Shown piece by piece: positions 1 through 8,325 of a DNA stretch of 35,620 nt (the stretch's first letter is position 1; each line of letters begins with the position of its first letter). The DNA comes from Cyclobacteriaceae bacterium (GTDB taxonomy: Bacteria > Bacteroidota > Bacteroidia > Cytophagales > Cyclobacteriaceae), in assembly GCA_015488485.1 (NCBI GenBank), contig WFNR01000075.1, positions 1-35,620 of the forward strand. Reading direction: 5' to 3'. The position numbers were made by a program, and so were the translations under genes. A model generated the notes under the pieces. It was not told the DNA's origin and searched no databases. It was given only the letters and a program-made list of their open reading frames with translations.

Positions 1-993
1 ACTATCATCACCAATATTTTCAGGAATTATTGTGGGTAAGCCACAAGCCCAGTACTCACCATTTTTGATAGGCGAGTAGGCATGAGAGTATTTGTGTGGT
101 TTGTGCAGGCAAAAGGCAAAATCGGCCGCATTCAAATAAGCAGGCACTTCATGGTGGGGCACTTTGTCAACAAAAAAATCCTGGTGGTTAAAACCGGCCT
201 TAATCAACCTGGTTGTAATCTTCTGTTTTTCCTGTCCGGTGAGGATTATCAGCTTAAAATTTGACAGCGCCTTATAGCATTGACCAAACCAATCAAAAGC
301 CTCTTCATCGAAATAAATATCGCCAAACTTGCCTACATATATGCCTACCGTGTCTTCAGCAGAAAAACCGAGTTTTTGGCGGACGGCCAGCCCTTTTTCT
401 TTATCGGGTTTAAACTTTTCTAAGTCAACAGTGCATGGTATCGTATAAATCGGACATTTAATTTTATGACCTTCTCTTAACTCTTTGGCATAATTTTCAG
501 CAACTGGCATTAAGGCACTGGCATGTTTTTTTTGTTTGTTCTCATAATATAATTGTAACCAGTACCTTGGATCGAAAATTGACCAGACTCCGGTCGCCAG
601 CATATACTTGGCGTGCGGTTCGAAAGACTCCACATAAAATGGCAATCTGCACTTTTTAGCCGTTAGGTAAGCAAAGGTGCCTGCCGGAGTTGAGCGAGCA
701 ATTATCTTATCAATTTTGTGTTGGTTACAGAGCTTTCCCAGGAAAGAGGGTAGTTTAAATAATTCTAAAATTTTGTTCTTTAAGGAAGGCCCTGATAAAT
801 AAGGGATATGATTCAATTTTTTGATTGGCCAATCAACAAGTTTGGTATCAGGTGTTCTTTCTATGCTAACATAGATAATTTTTTCAACTTCAGGAAAGCT
901 ATCAAGTACCCGTAGATGTGGCAAAATGGTAGCCTCGCTCAAACCGTCATGTGCCGACCAATAACCCAGGTATAGCAGATTAATACTTTTCAC
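1..993 (-). CDS. Glycosyltransferase, GT4-like (3' end outside window)
   Basis: The reverse strand is open for 331 codons from a GTG at 993 to the window edge, so the C-terminus is missing. The GTG is the first possible start, because the upstream gene's stop (1000-1002) lies in the same frame six bases before it. The product begins with a Rossmann-type strand (KSINLLYLGYWSAHDG). It carries a mid-protein strand AEDTVGIYVGKFGD, typical of the start of the second GT-B domain. Near the end it has the pattern YSPIKNGEYWACGLP, the acidic donor-sugar-binding region of family 4 glycosyltransferases (P-x-K-x-x-E-Y-x-A-x-G-x-P). It probably transfers a sugar from a nucleotide donor at the inner face of the cytoplasmic membrane. 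It is the last visible member of the minus-strand polysaccharide run. The sugar specificity cannot be read. Confidence 0.85.
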   Translation of the reverse strand, partial: MKSINLLYLGYWSAHDGLSEATILPHLRVLDSFPEVEKIIYVSIERTPDTKLVDWPIKKLNHIPYLSGPSLKNKILELFKLPSFLGKLCNQHKIDKIIARSTPAGTFAYLTAKKCRLPFYVESFEPHAKYMLATGVWSIFDPRYWLQLYYENKQKKHASALMPVAENYAKELREGHKIKCPIYTIPCTVDLEKFKPDKEKGLAVRQKLGFSAEDTVGIYVGKFGDIYFDEEAFDWFGQCYKALSNFKLIILTGQEKQKITTRLIKAGFNHQDFFVDKVPHHEVPAYLNAADFAFCLHKPHKYSHAYSPIKNGEYWACGLPTIIPENIGDDS

Positions 994-999
994 AGAATT

Positions 1000-2235
1000 T
1001 TAAAGCCTATTGAATGTCTCAGCCAGGCGTTTGGCATTAAAGTCGGCAGCAAAGGCCCTATCGGGAGCTGGGATGGTAAAAAAGGCGGTATTTTTCTGAA
1101 TATACTGTTGCACGTGGTGGGCTAATGTGTCAGTGATGGCCTCAATACCGGAATTAAAATAAACGGCTGTGCCCAATTGGTATTTTTTGACAAATTCATC
1201 GGTAGTGCTGCCGGGGGTAGTGAGGTCCAACAGCCGGTGACCGGTGGTCCAGTAGTCCAGGAGTTTGGAAGGGAAAAACATAGCGCTGTCATTCGAGGGG
1301 ATTATTGAGTCAATAGCTATTAGAACATCAGCGCTTTTCTGTAGTTCTAGCGCTTCGCGGTAACCGAGCGCCCCCAGGTGCGTGATGACCGGATCGGCAT
1401 ATTGCTCGAAAAGGGCTCTATTACGCCTGTCCATGTCACCTGCCCAGATAAACTCACATTGTTCCAAGAGCTCAGGCTGTTTTTCGCGCAAGCCGGCAAT
1501 GGCCGCCAGTATAGGTTCGGCCGTACGGGTGTTGGCCAGCCCCCCGGTGTAAACAAACCTGAGTTTTTGGCTGGGTTTAAACTCACGGGCTGGAGGCTTC
1601 AACTCGGCCGGGTCATAGACGTTGGGCATGTAAATGAACTTATTGGCCCATTGAGGAAACTTGTTCCGGTAAAATTCCAAGGTTTTCTCCGAGGTCAGGG
1701 TAATATAGGATGCACGGGAAAAACAGGATCGTTCCCAGGCTGTATTTACCCGGTATGATAAACCATGATAGCGATGCAGGGGGGAGTCCGTCCAAGGGTC
1801 GCTCAGGTGCATAACCCAGGGCACGCCAAAATATTTTTGCAGCTTCAAGGCCATTAAAGTAGAGCTTAGCGGATAAGAACGGGAGTATATCAGATCGGGT
1901 GGAGTGCGCAGTTGTTTGATGACTTTTCGCCATTGCAGCGGAAAGCTGTACTTGCTATCGGGAAATTGCAGGGTCAGCGGTAGCAATTTATTTAACAAAG
2001 CATGTAACAACCACGGTTCGTACAGTTTAAGTTCGATGGCCGGATGGTTTTTCGGCAAAAGAGTTTGTAAGTCATCATTAACCGGCATAAAGCGGGTGGG
2101 GCTGGCAGAAGTAACGACCTGAAATTGCAGTTCCGGATGGTTCCGGACAAGGTATTTGTAATATCTGCCGGCCTGGATACACTCCGGGTCGAGTTTGGGT
2201 GGAAAAGCAATGCTGACGAATAGGATGTTCTTCAT
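1000..2235 (-). CDS. Glycosyltransferase, GT4-like
   Basis: 411 residues with a GT-B layout. The N-terminal strand ILFVSIAFPPKLDPECIQAGR is followed by a domain of about 200 residues with HLSDPWTD. The second domain starts near residue 225 (LRFVYTGGLAN). The C-terminal donor-binding region reads FFPSKLLDYWTTGHRLL, which is P-S-K-L-x-x-Y-x-x-x-G rather than the usual E-x7-E. The start overlaps the stop of the upstream epimerase gene by one base (TAATG), which implies translational coupling. Family membership is clear; donor and acceptor are unknown. The base composition is close to 50% GC, unlike the AT-rich genes further upstream in the operon. Confidence 0.88.
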   Translation of the reverse strand: MKNILFVSIAFPPKLDPECIQAGRYYKYLVRNHPELQFQVVTSASPTRFMPVNDDLQTLLPKNHPAIELKLYEPWLLHALLNKLLPLTLQFPDSKYSFPLQWRKVIKQLRTPPDLIYSRSYPLSSTLMALKLQKYFGVPWVMHLSDPWTDSPLHRYHGLSYRVNTAWERSCFSRASYITLTSEKTLEFYRNKFPQWANKFIYMPNVYDPAELKPPAREFKPSQKLRFVYTGGLANTRTAEPILAAIAGLREKQPELLEQCEFIWAGDMDRRNRALFEQYADPVITHLGALGYREALELQKSADVLIAIDSIIPSNDSAMFFPSKLLDYWTTGHRLLDLTTPGSTTDEFVKKYQLGTAVYFNSGIEAITDTLAHHVQQYIQKNTAFFTIPAPDRAFAADFNAKRLAETFNRL

Positions 2236-3338
2236 TAATTAACAGCCTTATCCATGATTTCTTTGATGTACCGGGTGCTGCGGCCGTCACCATACGGGTT
2301 AACTGAGTTGGCCGGAGGTTGACTGGTTATGTTGGCTGCAAACTGCTTGATGATATTTTGGCTATCAGTACCGCACAATACGCTGAAACCCGCTGCTACG
2401 GCTTCGGGGCGTTCGGTGGTAGTGCGCATCACCAGCACTTTCTTGCGTAGGGTGGGTGCTTCTTCCTGAATGCCGCCTGAGTCGGTCATGAGCAAAGCGG
2501 CCTTTGACATCAGATAAACCATGTTGTCGTAATCTTGTGGTGGCAAAAGCTTGATGTTATCTTGGTTGCCAAGTTCGCTTTCCATTAGCTTTTTTACCTG
2601 CGGATTTAGGTGTACGGGAAATACAAACACGATTTGCGGGTATTCTGTTGCCAGGGTAGCCAGCGCTTTGGCTATTGCCCGGAGGCCACTGCCGAAACTT
2701 TCACGCCTGTGGGCGGTAACCAGCACCATCTTGTTATAACCGGTCAGCAATGGCTTAAACCGCCCGGTATATATGCTTTCGTTGTCCCGTATTTTAGCTA
2801 AAGTCCAGTTAAGGGTATCCAGAATAGTATTGCCGACTATGTGAATGTTGTCTCTGATGTTTTCATGCAAAAGGTTTTGCCGGGCTTGTTCGGTAGGACA
2901 GAAATGGTAATCGGCCACTACGGAGGTAAGCCTGCGGTTTATTTCTTCGGGAAAAGGTGCAAACTTGTTTTGGGTACGCAGGCCTGCTTCAAGGTGAATG
3001 ATCTTGATACGCCTGTAGTAGGCTGCCAGCGATGCGGTGAAAGTAGTGGTAGTGTCACCTTGTACCAGAATGTAATCGGGATTGATATCAGCAAACAATT
3101 CGGATAGCTTATCAATCAAGGTCATGGTCAGCGCCTCGAGCGACTGCCCGGGTTGCATAACGGCCAGGTCGTAGTCGGGGCGGATACCAAAGAAATCGTA
3201 AAGTTGTGAGATCATCGAATCATGCTGGCCGGTTACTACAAAGGTTGCACGCCACTTACTATCTTGTTTGAATATTTTATATACCGGAATGATTTTAAGA
3301 TATTCGGGCCTTGTGCCGGCTATGAAGACAATATGCAT
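2235..3338 (-). CDS. wecB: UDP-N-acetylglucosamine 2-epimerase (non-hydrolysing)
   Basis: 367 residues, the usual length for the non-hydrolysing epimerase that interconverts UDP-GlcNAc and UDP-ManNAc. Diagnostic motifs occur in order: GTRPE at residues 8-12, VQGDTTTT, HLEAGLRTQNKFAPFPEE with the conserved His-Glu-Ala-Gly, CPTEQARQNL, a TAHRRESFG block, and the C-terminal DSGGIQEEAP and TTERPEAV blocks that bind the UDP part. The enzyme is cytosolic and supplies ManNAc-type precursors to the glycosyltransferases around it. No UDP-ManNAc dehydrogenase (wecC) is seen beside it, so the product is either used as ManNAc or oxidised by an enzyme encoded elsewhere. It overlaps the next gene by one base. 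Confidence 0.95.
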   Translation of the reverse strand: MHIVFIAGTRPEYLKIIPVYKIFKQDSKWRATFVVTGQHDSMISQLYDFFGIRPDYDLAVMQPGQSLEALTMTLIDKLSELFADINPDYILVQGDTTTTFTASLAAYYRRIKIIHLEAGLRTQNKFAPFPEEINRRLTSVVADYHFCPTEQARQNLLHENIRDNIHIVGNTILDTLNWTLAKIRDNESIYTGRFKPLLTGYNKMVLVTAHRRESFGSGLRAIAKALATLATEYPQIVFVFPVHLNPQVKKLMESELGNQDNIKLLPPQDYDNMVYLMSKAALLMTDSGGIQEEAPTLRKKVLVMRTTTERPEAVAAGFSVLCGTDSQNIIKQFAANITSQPPANSVNPYGDGRSTRYIKEIMDKAVN

Positions 3339-3464
3339 TTTAACCTAAAATGTTTTGGGTGGTTTTTCCTTTAGATACTCTTTAGAGGTTCTTTGCACCA
3401 TAGTTTTCAGCAAACAAAGTGGGACTTGGTTGTAGCAATGAGTTTTACTAAGAACTCCATTGTA

Positions 3465-4616
3465 TTATAAACTTTCAACTTTGCTCAGGTTCTTAATTAT
3501 GGATTCTATCCGCTCAATTTGTTTTTCATAGGTATTGTCGTGCGCCCAGGCCTGTCGCGCCTGTTGTTTTTCTGGGCTGTTGTAGTGAGCCATATTTTTT
3601 ACAACATGCTCAACTTTCTCAATAAAATCGTTACCATTATTGGCTAATTCAATAAGCCCCGACATGTCTTTGTACTCGTCTATAAATGTTGAGACTACCG
3701 TTCTCCCTGATGCCATATACTCCAATATCTTATGGCTGTTTGAAGTGCCCGCAGAATTATTTTCTAAAACATTGTAACAAATTAATAGTAGGTGACAATT
3801 ATTTAGGTATTCTGGCAAAGATTGAGGGGCTATGGCACCATGTAAGATGCAATTTTCCTGGTTGATCAGAAAGTTGATAAAACTTTTGTTGAGTTCATTG
3901 CGAGAAAGATTACTCGCTTGATAAGGCCCCATAAAATGGAACTTCCACTTTCCATGCTTTTGTACAAGGTGGGTAAGAGTAGTAGTGTCGAGATATTGAG
4001 AATGCAGGTTTCCTACATAGCCAATTTTTACTTTTTGAGAGGATATATTTTTGTCAAATGGATAATCAGACATAGCACTGCTCAATCCATGATTAATTTT
4101 GTGCTTTGGTACTTGTGTTATAATAGACTTTAGGAGCTTTTCGGATACGCCTAATACAAGCGTGCTGGAGTTGGCAATTTGGTTTTCCAGGTGTTTGCAT
4201 GTATGTAGATCAACAGTATGGTAGATGGTGAATTTTGCCTTAAACAACTTTAGATTTTGAAACCTGTAAGGGTCAAAACTCCAGACAATGTCAAGGTGGT
4301 CAATCCGGAGAAACTTTTTTATTCTGTTAATATCAAGAACGGCCATTTTATTTCGTAGTGGAGCAGGCAATCTGTTAGTACCCCGGACAAAGGGTTTGTA
4401 GTCCACCACAAACAGATTCTTGTCAATATTCTTTATGCCAAACCTTTTACCGGGCGGGTTCAGAAAGTAAACCCGGTTGCCACGCGCAGCCAGGGTGGCA
4501 GCATAGTGGTGCTTGGAGACAAAATTGCTGCCCCAGGCCTCGGGCGAGATTAGCAAGATGGTTTTACCGGTTAGGGTAAAAGGGGTTGGCATTGGAGAAT
4601 TGATATGCTTAGGCAT
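3465..4616 (-). CDS. Glycosyltransferase, GT-B fold (TuaH-like)
   Basis: 383 residues. The first domain begins near residue 17 with KTILLISPEAWGSNFVSKHH, contains YFLNPPGK and a WSFDPYRF block, and ends with VLGVSEKLLKS. The second domain starts with VKIGYVGNLHSQYLD and ends with the donor-site pattern NSAGTSNSHKILEYMASGRTVV (S-x-K-I-L-E-Y-M-A-x-G). These features resemble the TuaH-like group of family 4 enzymes. Two in-frame Met codons (4616 and 4592) could start it, and the first is given. The gene is noticeably AT-rich compared with wecB and the 1000-2235 gene. It is separated from both neighbours by about 125-130 bp of non-coding sequence, so it may be its own transcription unit. Confidence 0.82.
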   Translation of the reverse strand: MPKHINSPMPTPFTLTGKTILLISPEAWGSNFVSKHHYAATLAARGNRVYFLNPPGKRFGIKNIDKNLFVVDYKPFVRGTNRLPAPLRNKMAVLDINRIKKFLRIDHLDIVWSFDPYRFQNLKLFKAKFTIYHTVDLHTCKHLENQIANSSTLVLGVSEKLLKSIITQVPKHKINHGLSSAMSDYPFDKNISSQKVKIGYVGNLHSQYLDTTTLTHLVQKHGKWKFHFMGPYQASNLSRNELNKSFINFLINQENCILHGAIAPQSLPEYLNNCHLLLICYNVLENNSAGTSNSHKILEYMASGRTVVSTFIDEYKDMSGLIELANNGNDFIEKVEHVVKNMAHYNSPEKQQARQAWAHDNTYEKQIERIESIIKNLSKVESL

Positions 4617-4703
4617 TAGAGAAAATCAATATCCAATAGAATTGATATTGGTTTTTGAATTGACCAACCTGATATGGAAGAAAGTAATTGTATTGAATTT
4701 TAG

Positions 4704-4725
4704 AATGTACAAAAAGCCGTACATT
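4704..4725. other. Perfect 7-bp hairpin between glycosyltransferase genes
   Basis: AATGTAC, an 8-base loop, then GTACATT. It lies 21 bp after the stop of the 4746-5870 gene and before the start of the 3465-4616 gene. There is no T-run on either side, so it is not a classical intrinsic terminator; it may stabilise an mRNA end or be incidental. Confidence 0.35.
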
Positions 4726-4745
4726 GATTGTGGGTAGTAAAAAAA

Positions 4746-5870
4746 TTAGTGGCCCTTCTCATCCTGTAGAATTTCTTGTAAGGTTTTAAAATAGGTGTAT
4801 CCAACTTTTTGCGGGCTGAACTTTTGTTGGGCAATTCGGGCATTTTGTTTGCGGTTATAGGCAGTTTTTATTACATGTTCTATTGCTTTAATAAGTTCTT
4901 CTTTGCTGTTCTTTTGTAATAAATACCCGTTGGAATCATTAATAAATTCTGGAATACCGCCTACCCTGGAGGCTATAACTGGCAGTCCACAACAGGCAGC
5001 TTCGGCACAAACCACGGAGAAAGTTTCGTAGTCCGATACGTGGATAAAAGCCAGTGATTGATTCATTTTTTCTGCTATCTGCTTGGGAGTCATATAGCCG
5101 GTAAAGATTATCTGATCTTTTGCAGTCATTTCCCAGGCCTGCTTTTTCATATCGCCCCATAATACACCATATCCACCAATATATAGCTTGGCTTCAGGGT
5201 GTCTTTTCACTACTTCCCGCCAGGCATGTATAGCTTGAAGGGGCTGTTTGGGCCAGCTCCACTTGCTTACCATGAAGAAGTTGAGCTCGTAGCTGGCCTG
5301 TTCTTGATAACAGAATATGTCAGTTTTTACCACATTTGGTAGCAGGTAATGATTAAGCTTACGACCGGAAAATTTGTTGAGGTCAGCTTGCAAACTTTTT
5401 GATACACTTATGATAGGCGTGTTTGTTGTAAAAATCCGCTTGATGGGCTTTAGTTTAGCAGGATTACTGATATTGAAATTAAAGTGGTAGGCACTCCAAT
5501 GTTCGGTAATGACAGTTTTTGCTTTGCTAATTTTTTTCAGCCATGCCAGATTAGCGGCTAGCGGATAGGCAATGTGAAAATTAAGAAGTTGATAATTGTA
5601 CTTGCGTTCCTTAAACAAAACCCAACAAACAGCCAGAAATGTTATGTATTCTGTTAAACGCCAAATTTGCCAGGGCAAAAAAATGATCAAGTATTGTGAG
5701 GCATCAGCATTGTTGCCGTAGCTTACCTTCAGGCGGCCTTTCTTTACTTCTACGTGCCAGATTCTATTATCTACATATTGGTTTAGCGCCTCTATTTGTC
5801 TTTTTATAAAAGGAGCTGTTCTCGGAGTTGGAATTGATGGATACCAATAAGTGATATGGAGGACTCTCAA
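4746..5870 (-). CDS. Glycosyltransferase family 4
   Basis: 374 residues with a clear GT4 signature. The N-terminal strand and loop are RVLHITYWYPSIPTPRTAPF. A central PIISVSKSLQADLNKF block closes domain 1. Domain 2 contains LYIGGYGVLWGDM, DQIIFTGYMTPKQIAEKM and the donor motif YETFSVVCAEAACCGLPVIASRVGGIPE (E-x-F-x-x-x-x-A-E-A-x-x-x-G-x-P-V), which holds the catalytic-site glutamates. It probably acts at the cytoplasmic membrane in glycan chain assembly. Its start codon overlaps the stop of the upstream sulfotransferase gene by four bases (ATGA), so the two are probably co-translated. Confidence 0.92.
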   Translation of the reverse strand: MRVLHITYWYPSIPTPRTAPFIKRQIEALNQYVDNRIWHVEVKKGRLKVSYGNNADASQYLIIFLPWQIWRLTEYITFLAVCWVLFKERKYNYQLLNFHIAYPLAANLAWLKKISKAKTVITEHWSAYHFNFNISNPAKLKPIKRIFTTNTPIISVSKSLQADLNKFSGRKLNHYLLPNVVKTDIFCYQEQASYELNFFMVSKWSWPKQPLQAIHAWREVVKRHPEAKLYIGGYGVLWGDMKKQAWEMTAKDQIIFTGYMTPKQIAEKMNQSLAFIHVSDYETFSVVCAEAACCGLPVIASRVGGIPEFINDSNGYLLQKNSKEELIKAIEHVIKTAYNRKQNARIAQQKFSPQKVGYTYFKTLQEILQDEKGH

Positions 5871-6790
5871 TCGATGTAATTTTTGTGCTCTTCCAGGTAA
5901 ACTTTTCTGTAGAATTCGTCCAGATCGTTGTTTATATTTAAATTGTATGAATGTTGGTAGATATTTTTCATAACGTTCTGATGATGAGGTAAATATTCAT
6001 CGCCAAGAAAAATATTTTTTTCCTTTATGGGTCTTCTTTTAAAGGCGATAGCATTGAAAATATATTCAATAGCCTTAGTTCTGTTTCTGGTAAAATTTTC
6101 AAGAGTAATAATAGGGTAATAACCGGTGATTCTTTTAAGCTTTTTAATCTCCTTGATTGCCCAGCAGTATCGATTGGTAGCTTTTTTTGACGATTCATTA
6201 AAGTTTGCCATTCGGGATTTAATTACTTTATCACTTGGCCGGATAATAGCAACGTATTTGGCATTCGGAAACAGAACTCTCAGAAACCGCACAAAAAGTG
6301 TTAGATAAGGAGTTTTATCTCCCCAATATGGTGTATTACCATAATGCCTGTGTATAAAATCATGATAAATAGTATATACACATGCATAAAACGTCTGTTC
6401 TGACTTTGGCAAGGATTCCAGCTTCCGTGATATGTCAGCTTCATCTATTTGCCAATGCTTAAGAGGGGCATTTCTTTTGAATATTCTGAGGCAAACTTCT
6501 ATTATAGTTTCCCAGGATGCATACCAGTTCCATGCGTACCAAAGAGCAAACTTCGGTATAAATCCATATGATTCAGGCGGGATTCCAATACCATTTTTTA
6601 TAAGTTCTTTTCTCAATATAGTGCTTCCGCTACGACCAGGAGATAACACAAAAATAAGATTTTTCTGATCTTCTAATTGTTTGTTGTTATAGAGCCTGTT
6701 TTTTATTAATTTTAGTAGTAATAAAGCTACTTGATTACGAATCTTGATAAATAGATAAGAGGGCTTTGTTAATATTTGCAGAATAAGCAT
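5867..6790 (-). CDS. Sulfotransferase family protein
   Basis: 307 residues. The 5'-phosphosulfate loop of PAPS-dependent sulfotransferases is visible at residues 50-57 (SPGRSGST), preceded by a hydrophobic strand (LIFVLS). The 3'-phosphate-binding region appears as KYVAIIRPSDKVIKSRMANF, with the conserved R-x-P and a following serine. The expected product is a sulfated sugar or lipid made from PAPS in the cytosol. The gene sits between the flippase and a glycosyltransferase and overlaps the latter by four bases, which suggests sulfation of the repeat unit of this locus. The gene is strongly AT-rich. The exact substrate cannot be stated. Confidence 0.82.
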   Translation of the reverse strand: MLILQILTKPSYLFIKIRNQVALLLLKLIKNRLYNNKQLEDQKNLIFVLSPGRSGSTILRKELIKNGIGIPPESYGFIPKFALWYAWNWYASWETIIEVCLRIFKRNAPLKHWQIDEADISRKLESLPKSEQTFYACVYTIYHDFIHRHYGNTPYWGDKTPYLTLFVRFLRVLFPNAKYVAIIRPSDKVIKSRMANFNESSKKATNRYCWAIKEIKKLKRITGYYPIITLENFTRNRTKAIEYIFNAIAFKRRPIKEKNIFLGDEYLPHHQNVMKNIYQHSYNLNINNDLDEFYRKVYLEEHKNYID

Positions 6791-6799
6791 CAGGAAAGA

Positions 6800-8251
6800 T
6801 TATTTATCCCAAAATCTTACTGAAAACTCTTTTCTTAATACCTTAAAAAAAGTGAAATTGAATAAATAAAAGGGAATACTATATAGTAGAATATTTGCAA
6901 ATAGAACAATTAGCAGCAAAGTAATGTTATACTCTAAGTTTTGATAACTCCTGTGAAAGAGAAATGTCAGAAAGGCAGTTAAACCTGCCATTGCAAAAAT
7001 TGGCAATATACTCAAAAAATATTTTTTAGGCTTTAAGTTAATTAAATTCAACCCAATTAATAGCATATAAATACTTGTTACACCACTTACAACCACTATC
7101 GTTGCAGCCAATGCAATTATTCCAAATTTTACACTAAAGTACATGGCTAAGAACAGAATAGGTTTTGAAATATAGCTGACCTTTAAGATTAAATTACTTT
7201 TGCCATAACTTAGTATTATGCTGGATATTAATGCTGTGTGTGACTGAATAATGGCCAGAAGTAATAGAATTCTGAGTATTGGTACGATAGGTAGCCATAT
7301 TTCACCTATTATTATGAGAACAATTTCATTCGTGAAGTTCAATCCAAAGAGAAAAAAAGGTAACAATAGGAAAGATACAGCTTGAGTGGATTGCAGATAC
7401 ACTCTTTTAACCTTTCCCAGATCTTCTTTAATCATTGAAAATGCGGGAAATAAAAGTCCCCTAATTATATTGACAAAATTTTGTATTGGGATCATCATTA
7501 ACCCATAAGCTCGCGAATAGTAACCTAAATCTACAGAATTCAAGTATTTGCCAATCAAAATATTGTCAAGGTTCCTGGCTCCGTAATTCAAACTATCATC
7601 CAGAATTAGTTTATTGGAGAAATTCCACATAGGTTTTATGCTTTTCCAGTTAAAAGTTGGTAAAACTTTTATACCGCCAATGATCAAATAGCCAAGAGAT
7701 AATGAAATGTTAAAACTTACCCATTGCCAGACCAAGCTCCAGTATTCATAGTTGTTATAAGCCAGAAGCAATCCAATAATACTGGAAATTGTAATTGCAG
7801 CCATATTTACAAAGAATATTGATCGGTACTGTAGATTTTTAATCAACATACTACGCGGCACAATTCCCAAGCCCATGAAGAGTATTACTACCGAGGCAAT
7901 TTTAACAATAAGAGTTATCCTTATGTCATTGTAAAAACTACTAATATTATCAGCAATAAAAAAGAATACAATTGATAATACAAGAGCGCTTAATATGCTT
8001 GCCCAAAAGGCGGTGGAAATTTGAACCTTGCTTAATTTACGTGTTTGCACTATTCCTCCTCCCAACCTTAACCCCACCAAAATCTCACTAATCCCCACCA
8101 CCGCCAGCACCTTCATAAACACCCCGAAACTCTCCGGCTCCAGCAGGCGCATCATATAAACCGCTACCCCCAGGCGTATAACCTGGGTAACCAACTGGTT
8201 GAGCATAGCCCATTTGGAGGAGGAGATAACCTGTTGTTTAAAGGTACTCAC
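6800..8251 (-). CDS. Polysaccharide flippase, Wzx/MOP superfamily
   Basis: 483 residues and highly hydrophobic, with 12 or so predicted membrane segments. It begins with the family pattern KQQVISSSKWAMLNQLVTQV followed by LLEPESFGVF, typical of WzxC-like lipopolysaccharide or exopolysaccharide translocases. It should flip lipid-linked glycan units from the cytosolic to the periplasmic face of the inner membrane. The gene is a compositional mosaic: by hand count, two 60-base lines covering the first ~150 bases of the gene (8101-8220) are about 55% GC, while much of the rest is 20-40% GC. The change occurs around 8040-8090, inside the reading frame, without breaking it. It starts the minus-strand run into the sulfotransferase (9-bp gap). 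Confidence 0.9.
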   Translation of the reverse strand: MSTFKQQVISSSKWAMLNQLVTQVIRLGVAVYMMRLLEPESFGVFMKVLAVVGISEILVGLRLGGGIVQTRKLSKVQISTAFWASILSALVLSIVFFFIADNISSFYNDIRITLIVKIASVVILFMGLGIVPRSMLIKNLQYRSIFFVNMAAITISSIIGLLLAYNNYEYWSLVWQWVSFNISLSLGYLIIGGIKVLPTFNWKSIKPMWNFSNKLILDDSLNYGARNLDNILIGKYLNSVDLGYYSRAYGLMMIPIQNFVNIIRGLLFPAFSMIKEDLGKVKRVYLQSTQAVSFLLLPFFLFGLNFTNEIVLIIIGEIWLPIVPILRILLLLAIIQSHTALISSIILSYGKSNLILKVSYISKPILFLAMYFSVKFGIIALAATIVVVSGVTSIYMLLIGLNLINLKPKKYFLSILPIFAMAGLTAFLTFLFHRSYQNLEYNITLLLIVLFANILLYSIPFYLFNFTFFKVLRKEFSVRFWDK

Positions 8252-8325
8252 AAGTGAAATTTATGCCAGAGATTGTGACACCCTTGATTATATGAGCTGG
8301 CAATGACTTTTTCAACACGATAATA

